43,270 nt of DNA from Prochlorococcus sp. AG-412-C21 (GTDB taxonomy: Bacteria > Cyanobacteriota > Cyanobacteriia > PCC-6307 > Cyanobiaceae): assembly GCA_003214975.1 (NCBI GenBank), contig QCKZ01000009.1:1-43270 (forward strand), written 5' to 3'. Below, one piece after another: positions 38,612-43,270 of this stretch; position 1 is the stretch's first letter, and the number at the start of each line of letters is the position of its first letter. Both the position numbers and the translations under genes were made by a program. The notes below the pieces were generated by a model, which worked only from the letters and a program-made list of their open reading frames with translations, searched no databases and was not told the origin of the DNA.

Positions 38612-40375
38612 ATGACTAATATACATAAGCCTTTTCATCAGAAATATAGACCAAGCAAACTAGATGAACTTGTTGGGCAAAATTTTATATCTATTACTCT
38701 AAAACAAGCGCTATTAACAAAAAAAATTGCTCCTGCATATCTTTTTAATGGACCAAGAGGCACTGGCAAAACATCAAGTGCGAGAATATTTGCGAAATCA
38801 TTAAACTGCCAGGCATTCGAACAGCCAACGATAAATCCTTGTGGTAAATGTGACTTATGTAGACAAATTACAGATGGGAATGCTCTAGATATTATCGAGA
38901 TTGATGCAGCATCAAATACAGGAGTCGAAAATATAAGAGAAATTATAGAAAGAGCGAGGTTTGCACCTACTCAAGCAAGATGGAAAGTATACGTTATTGA
39001 TGAATGTCATATGCTTTCCACAGCAGCTTCTAATGCTTTACTAAAAACTATCGAAGAACCTCCCTCAAGAGTTGTATTTATCCTTGCGACGACAAATCCT
39101 GAGAGAGTATTAAATACAATTCAAAGTAGATGTCAAAAGTTTGATTTTAGAAGAATAAGCCCTAGTAATATTTTTCAACATTTATCAGAACTAGCAGAAA
39201 AGGAATCGATTCATTATGAAGTTCAAGCATTAAAAATGATTGCAAAAAGATCTAATGGAGGGATGAGAGATGCACAAAGCCTTCTTGAACAACTTAATCT
39301 TCTACCAGAGGGTATAACTATTCAAAATATACAAAACTTTCTAGGAGAAGTATCAGAAATTGAATTAAAAAATCTGATAAAATCATTGATTGAGAATAAT
39401 CCAGAGTCATTAATAATCACCTGCAACAAATTATATGATTCTGGAAACGAACCCCATCAAATAATTATTGGATTATTGAACATAACAAGAGATTTACTAC
39501 TACACACTACAAATAATAAATATTCCGATCTTTATTATACTTCTGATGAATTTCAAGATGAATTAGATCAAATCTCAAAAACAATCAATAAGTCAAAAAT
39601 AATTAATTGGCATAATAATCTGAGAAATATTGAATATCAAATCAAAACAAGTGATAATCCAAGGCTTTGGTTGGAAATCCATTTAACTGGCCTTCTAGAT
39701 AATAAAGAGATAAATAGTATTGAAAATAAGCAAGGAAATAAAAACAATGCTACTAAAGAAAAAAATGAAAACATTAAAAACAAGGAAACAATTAATAAAG
39801 AATATATTCCAAATGAAATTCACAAAACAAGCATCAAAGATCATATAAGCGGCAGTGAATTAAATGTAATAAAAGACAAAAAATTCGGAGATTTTAATGG
39901 TCTTGGGAAAGAACATATAGTTAAGATTTCTGAGAAAAGCCAAAATGAGCCTGGGCCAAATAATTTAAAAGATAAATGGGAATTAATTCTTTCTAAATTA
40001 GAGCTACCATCAACAAGAATGTTACTTTCACAACAAGCCGAACTTGAAAGTTTTGATTCTGAGACAATCACAATTGCATTATCCCCAAACTGGGAAAATA
40101 TGATTAAAAGCAGAAAAGTTATAATTGAAAATACAGTAAAAAAGATATTTGGAGATCAAATAATACTTAATTTTTCTACCAAACAGTTAACCAAAAGTAA
40201 TCCAACGAACTCTACAGAAACAACTAATCATGAAGTAAAGAATCTGAACCCATTAAAAGAAACAGAACCAAAAAAAAACTTATCTACAAAAACATCTAAA
40301 GAGGAAACATATGATAATAGTTCAAAAAACTTAGCAAATTTTTTTAATGGAGAAATAATAGAACTTGATGAATAA
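38612..40375 (+). CDS. dnaX: DNA polymerase III subunits gamma/tau (DnaX)
   Basis: DnaX is the ATPase of the clamp loader and, as tau, ties it to the polymerase. Motifs: Walker A GPRGTGKTSS (47-56), the zinc cluster C66/C77/C80/C83, VIDECHML (128-135) and LLKTIEEPP. The AAA+ and collar regions cover about 1-360. The rest is an Asn/Lys/Glu-rich linker with a small folded segment around 440-520. Length 587. No intein is present, unlike in some cyanobacteria. A run of nine A at 40270-40278 (residue about 553) could cause slippage, but near the end of the protein. It ends one base before convergent glycosyltransferase. Confidence 0.96.
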   Translation: MTNIHKPFHQKYRPSKLDELVGQNFISITLKQALLTKKIAPAYLFNGPRGTGKTSSARIFAKSLNCQAFEQPTINPCGKCDLCRQITDGNALDIIEIDAASNTGVENIREIIERARFAPTQARWKVYVIDECHMLSTAASNALLKTIEEPPSRVVFILATTNPERVLNTIQSRCQKFDFRRISPSNIFQHLSELAEKESIHYEVQALKMIAKRSNGGMRDAQSLLEQLNLLPEGITIQNIQNFLGEVSEIELKNLIKSLIENNPESLIITCNKLYDSGNEPHQIIIGLLNITRDLLLHTTNNKYSDLYYTSDEFQDELDQISKTINKSKIINWHNNLRNIEYQIKTSDNPRLWLEIHLTGLLDNKEINSIENKQGNKNNATKEKNENIKNKETINKEYIPNEIHKTSIKDHISGSELNVIKDKKFGDFNGLGKEHIVKISEKSQNEPGPNNLKDKWELILSKLELPSTRMLLSQQAELESFDSETITIALSPNWENMIKSRKVIIENTVKKIFGDQIILNFSTKQLTKSNPTNSTETTNHEVKNLNPLKETEPKKNLSTKTSKEETYDNSSKNLANFFNGEIIELDE

Positions 40376-40376
40376 T

Positions 40377-41678
40377 TTAAACTCCAGTATGCAGAGTTTT
40401 TCGCCAAAGAATCTTTTTTGGGAAAATAGACATTTTTATTGTTACCCAAGGGATTACTAGAAACCAATGTGATAAATAAAAAACAGATAAAAATATCATC
40501 AAAAAATTTCCTTTTTGTAATACAGGCACTTCGCTTTTACAAGAAGAACCGTACCAAAAAGCAATTCCAGATAAAATAAAAGCTGTAAATGATATAGGCC
40601 AGTAAATTGGTGAATCTAAGAAAGCGATACTGAGAAATAAATCAAAAATAGAAATGATTGGCAGTGCATATTGCAAAATGAAGAAGTACGTTAAATCAAA
40701 TTTCTGCAAATAATCAATTTTATTAGTAACTAATTGATCCCCATAATCAAAGAATCTTTGCAAGCCGCCCTCTGCCCATCTCTGCCTTTGTGATAATAAA
40801 GCATTTAAAGTCTCAACTGCTTCCTCCATTACTGGAGGATCCCATAAGATTCCAATTCTAGATTTTGATAATAATAATCTTAGACTTAAATCGAGATCAT
40901 CCGTAACTGTGTCTTCATTAAAGGAACCACATGCCAATAATGTATCTTTTTTAATTAATTGACCATTACCCCTTAATTCAGAGACTCCAGAAACTGATAA
41001 CCTTCCATATTGAAATATTGCATCCATAGCCATCTCCATTGACTGACATGAAGTTAAAAAATTCTTACTTACATTTGTTACTGATTTTCTTAATTGCACT
41101 GCAGACCAATCTCCCTCTTCTACAAAATTAAATAATCTGATCAAAGAATCTTGGTTTAGTTGAGCATCAGCATCCAAAACCAATAACCATTCACCATGAG
41201 TAAACTTCAAGGCATAATTTAAAGCTCCTGACTTGCCTCCTCCTGCGTTTGGAGAACGACTTACTACTTTTAGATTTTCGAATTGTCTGGATAATCGATC
41301 TAAAATTAAAGGCGTCTTATCAGAACTGCCATCATCGATTATGTAAATATTTAATTTATTTGTTGGATAATCTAAATTAAATAACCTTTCAACTAATCTT
41401 GCTATAACGTTCTCTTCATCTCTAGCAGCAACTAAAATATCAAGGACAGGTAACTTTTTATTACTAACTTTAATTCCAACAGTATTTGAAACGTTATTTC
41501 TTTTGAAATTTCTAGAAATAACAATTAAACCATAAAAACCAATCACGAAAGAAAGAGTCAATATCAAGTATAAAAACCCTCCAATATTGTAAAAATGAGG
41601 AATGGTAGCCACTAAAAAACAAGCAGTAAGAAATATAAAAGATTTCAATCTTCGATTTTTATAAAAACCCTTACTCAT
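40377..41678 (-). CDS. GT2 membrane glycosyltransferase, probable monoglucosyldiacylglycerol synthase
   Basis: The 433-residue protein has two N-terminal membrane segments (about 12-28 and 33-54), a GT-A catalytic domain (about 78-310) and three or four membrane segments after 315. The donor and metal motifs are DDGSSD (115-120), DAD (169-171), TDDLDL (259-264) and Q-x-x-R-W (297-301). The layout, and blocks such as GGGKSGALN, ELRGNGQ and RWAEGG together with the C-terminal W-x-K-T-x-H-T-G, closely match my memory of Synechocystis Sll1377. That enzyme makes monoglucosyldiacylglycerol, the precursor of the main thylakoid galactolipids. This is an inference from family resemblance. It starts 27 bases after the SpoIID-type gene on the same strand. 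Confidence 0.82.
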   Translation of the reverse strand: MSKGFYKNRRLKSFIFLTACFLVATIPHFYNIGGFLYLILTLSFVIGFYGLIVISRNFKRNNVSNTVGIKVSNKKLPVLDILVAARDEENVIARLVERLFNLDYPTNKLNIYIIDDGSSDKTPLILDRLSRQFENLKVVSRSPNAGGGKSGALNYALKFTHGEWLLVLDADAQLNQDSLIRLFNFVEEGDWSAVQLRKSVTNVSKNFLTSCQSMEMAMDAIFQYGRLSVSGVSELRGNGQLIKKDTLLACGSFNEDTVTDDLDLSLRLLLSKSRIGILWDPPVMEEAVETLNALLSQRQRWAEGGLQRFFDYGDQLVTNKIDYLQKFDLTYFFILQYALPIISIFDLFLSIAFLDSPIYWPISFTAFILSGIAFWYGSSCKSEVPVLQKGNFLMIFLSVFYLSHWFLVIPWVTIKMSIFPKKILWRKTLHTGV

Positions 41679-41705
41679 AAAAGTAAATTTCTAATTATTT
41701 AATTC

Positions 41706-43247
41706 TCATTGAGAGAATATCTCAATTTTTTGCAATTTTGCATCTCGATAGTAATGATTCAATATTTGTTCATAAGAGAATCCTAATTCAGCCATTTGAA
41801 TTGCTCCTGACTGTGATAAACCTACACCATGACCGAAGCCTCCCCCTCTCAAAAGCCATAAATCATCACTTAATTTATTAATAGTAAATAAATTACTAGG
41901 TATAAAGCTCAATACTCGTCGAATATCATCTTTAACTAGAACAATAGATTTATTAACTTTGCTGCTCGTCTGTATTTCTAATTTTGTCACTCTGCCGCTT
42001 GATCCTCGTTCAATAGCATTGAAATCCAAAACATTTTCATTAGACTTTATAAGTTTGTTTGTAATTAACTTTTCTTTAATTTTAAGACTAGATATTTTCT
42101 TATTCCAGCGAAAAAGAGAATGATTGCTCCCATAAAACTGTTCTTTATCAAAATCTAAAAAATTATTTAATTCAGATTCACTTAAAATTGGCAGTTTAAA
42201 AATTTTATTTAATGATTTAGAACCATCTATGATTGAATTGAAATAAGAATAATCTTGCATTTGCCAAGACTCCCCCGCTGTAGCAGATACCCCACCATTA
42301 GAACCATGATAAAAAGCATTTATTGGTTGATTTTTATATGTGAGAATTAAATTTGAAGTTGCTTTTATAGCTTTTTGTACTTTTTTATTTTTAATTTTAG
42401 GTGGCTTATAAACTTGACATTGAGTGCTTATACATAAATGATATTTATCCATCTTAAATCTATCGGAATTAAAAATTCCCCAAGTTAGTGCAATAACTGC
42501 TTGTGCCTTGAATGCTTCTAAAGGAGAACTCGGTCCAATTTCGTATGGCAAAACACCTGCCAAATAATCATCAAACTTAATTTTTTGAATTAATGTCCAA
42601 GTTCCATATGAATCTTGTATTAAATAAAAATTTTTGCCAAAATTAACATCATTTATTTTTATTTCCTCGTCAGAATAAATATGTATAGGACCTTCGAGTT
42701 TCTTAAAACTATATTCACTACTCAGAAAAGGAGTAATTTGAATATTTTTTATTTTTCTGAAAATCTTATTTTTTAATTTAAATTCAGGAAGATTATCTTC
42801 AAATGGGATCCATACCTCCCAATTTTTAGGGTAAGCAAGAGTAGTCTCAAATCCTTTATCTTTTAGTTTTTCTGATTGTTTTTTTGCTGATTCATAGCTG
42901 GCAAAAGGTCCAAAAACAATTCTTTCAATTGTTTGTGGATTTTTGATAAGTATATCCCTCCAGACAATATTAATCTGTTTTGATTTATGTTTGATACCGT
43001 TAGAAGAATGCAAGTGTAAAAAGCCTTTATCAGTTACAAAATTAATATTCTTTCTTTTAGAGAAACTATCACTTTTCCCGCCTAGATACTGCTTTAAACC
43101 AATTAAAAATTTTCCTTTTTTAATTTCTGTATTGAGTTCAACCTGCAGAAATTCTTCTGCGACTAAATTAGAGGTAAGTTTATTGTTTATTATTAAAAGC
43201 GAAATACAACCTAAAAATAAATTTAAAAAGGTAAATTCACGTTTCAT
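41706..43247 (-). CDS. SpoIID/LytB domain cell-wall protein
   Basis: SpoIID-type proteins are peptidoglycan-binding lytic transglycosylases; in cyanobacteria they are generally exported. The start I chose is the ATG at 43245-43247, not the in-frame GTG at 43256, because a strong GGAAAGG lies 8 bases upstream. This gives 513 residues with a signal-like segment in the first 30. A SPOR-like stretch (about 120-155, with GPFASYESAKKQSEKLKDKGF) precedes the SpoIID core: KFDDYLAGVLPYEIGPSSPLEAFKAQAVIALTW (the Glu in PYE is the expected catalytic acid), FYHGSNGGVSATAGESW, and GGGFGHGVGLSQSGAIQMAELG. The glycosyltransferase gene follows 27 bases downstream. Confidence 0.92.
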   Translation of the reverse strand: MKREFTFLNLFLGCISLLIINNKLTSNLVAEEFLQVELNTEIKKGKFLIGLKQYLGGKSDSFSKRKNINFVTDKGFLHLHSSNGIKHKSKQINIVWRDILIKNPQTIERIVFGPFASYESAKKQSEKLKDKGFETTLAYPKNWEVWIPFEDNLPEFKLKNKIFRKIKNIQITPFLSSEYSFKKLEGPIHIYSDEEIKINDVNFGKNFYLIQDSYGTWTLIQKIKFDDYLAGVLPYEIGPSSPLEAFKAQAVIALTWGIFNSDRFKMDKYHLCISTQCQVYKPPKIKNKKVQKAIKATSNLILTYKNQPINAFYHGSNGGVSATAGESWQMQDYSYFNSIIDGSKSLNKIFKLPILSESELNNFLDFDKEQFYGSNHSLFRWNKKISSLKIKEKLITNKLIKSNENVLDFNAIERGSSGRVTKLEIQTSSKVNKSIVLVKDDIRRVLSFIPSNLFTINKLSDDLWLLRGGGFGHGVGLSQSGAIQMAELGFSYEQILNHYYRDAKLQKIEIFSQ

Positions 43248-43270
43248 AAGTAGCACCTTTCCTTATCAAT

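Noticed and set aside
38612..40375. Intein in DnaX, as known in some cyanobacteria
   Set aside because: The AAA+ motifs run without interruption and no splicing-domain motifs are present.

Overview
The window reads as a stretch of core chromosome from a marine picocyanobacterium. It is most likely a high-light-adapted Prochlorococcus. The DNA is very AT-rich (about one third G+C by eye) and almost every base is coding. Many neighbouring genes overlap or sit only a few bases apart, and GTG and TTG starts are common. Cyanobacterial markers are present: a PsbZ-like photosystem II subunit, a Ycf23/DUF561 protein, a cobH gene for B12 synthesis, a GT2 enzyme resembling cyanobacterial glucolipid synthase Sll1377, a GNAT protein of the plastid/cyanobacterial NSI/SNAT type, and the clpP-clpX arrangement typical of cyanobacteria. 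The species call is inference from these traits; no database search was possible.

Layout. 1-2779: mreC (cut by the window edge) and mreB on the minus strand, then ssb facing a DedA protein. 2782-7638: ahcY, tsaE, a PfkB sugar kinase, an alpha/beta hydrolase and a group 2 sigma factor. 7739-12181 (all minus): mgtE, then a tightly packed gyrB - secreted small protein - crcB - crcB series. 12334-15666 (plus): miaA-infC, then a GntR-type regulator joined to cysE. 15675-20488: secA, a GNAT acetyltransferase, an NTF2-like protein, tRNA-Gly(GCC), ribH and psbZ. 20632-30836: mutS, cobH, holA-lysC, uvrB, ycf23 and tilS. 30833-34829 (minus): asd-dapA followed by RNase J. 34954-40375 (plus): tig-clpP-clpX-dnaX, covering protein folding, proteolysis and the clamp loader. 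40377-43247 (minus): a SpoIID-type protein and a membrane glycosyltransferase.

How the genes relate. Most are housekeeping: replication and repair (ssb, gyrB, mutS, uvrB, holA, dnaX), the aspartate pathway (lysC, asd, dapA), cell shape and wall (mreBC, SpoIID), translation and tRNA modification (infC, miaA, tilS, tsaE), and protein export and quality control (secA, tig, clpPX). One RNA gene was found. No mobile element, phage gene, CRISPR array, rRNA, inverted-repeat-bounded island or defence cassette was recognised, and no gap exceeds 300 bases. I did not find a convincing undescribed multi-gene system. The observations most worth a second look are small: an asymmetric pair of fluoride-channel genes behind gyrB and a small secreted protein, a GntR-type regulator joined to cysE, a 10-base element shared by the psbZ and ribH upstream regions, a long 3' overlap between tsaE and a sugar kinase, several palindromes in divergent promoter regions, and homopolymer or simple-repeat tracts inside ssb, tig and dnaX.
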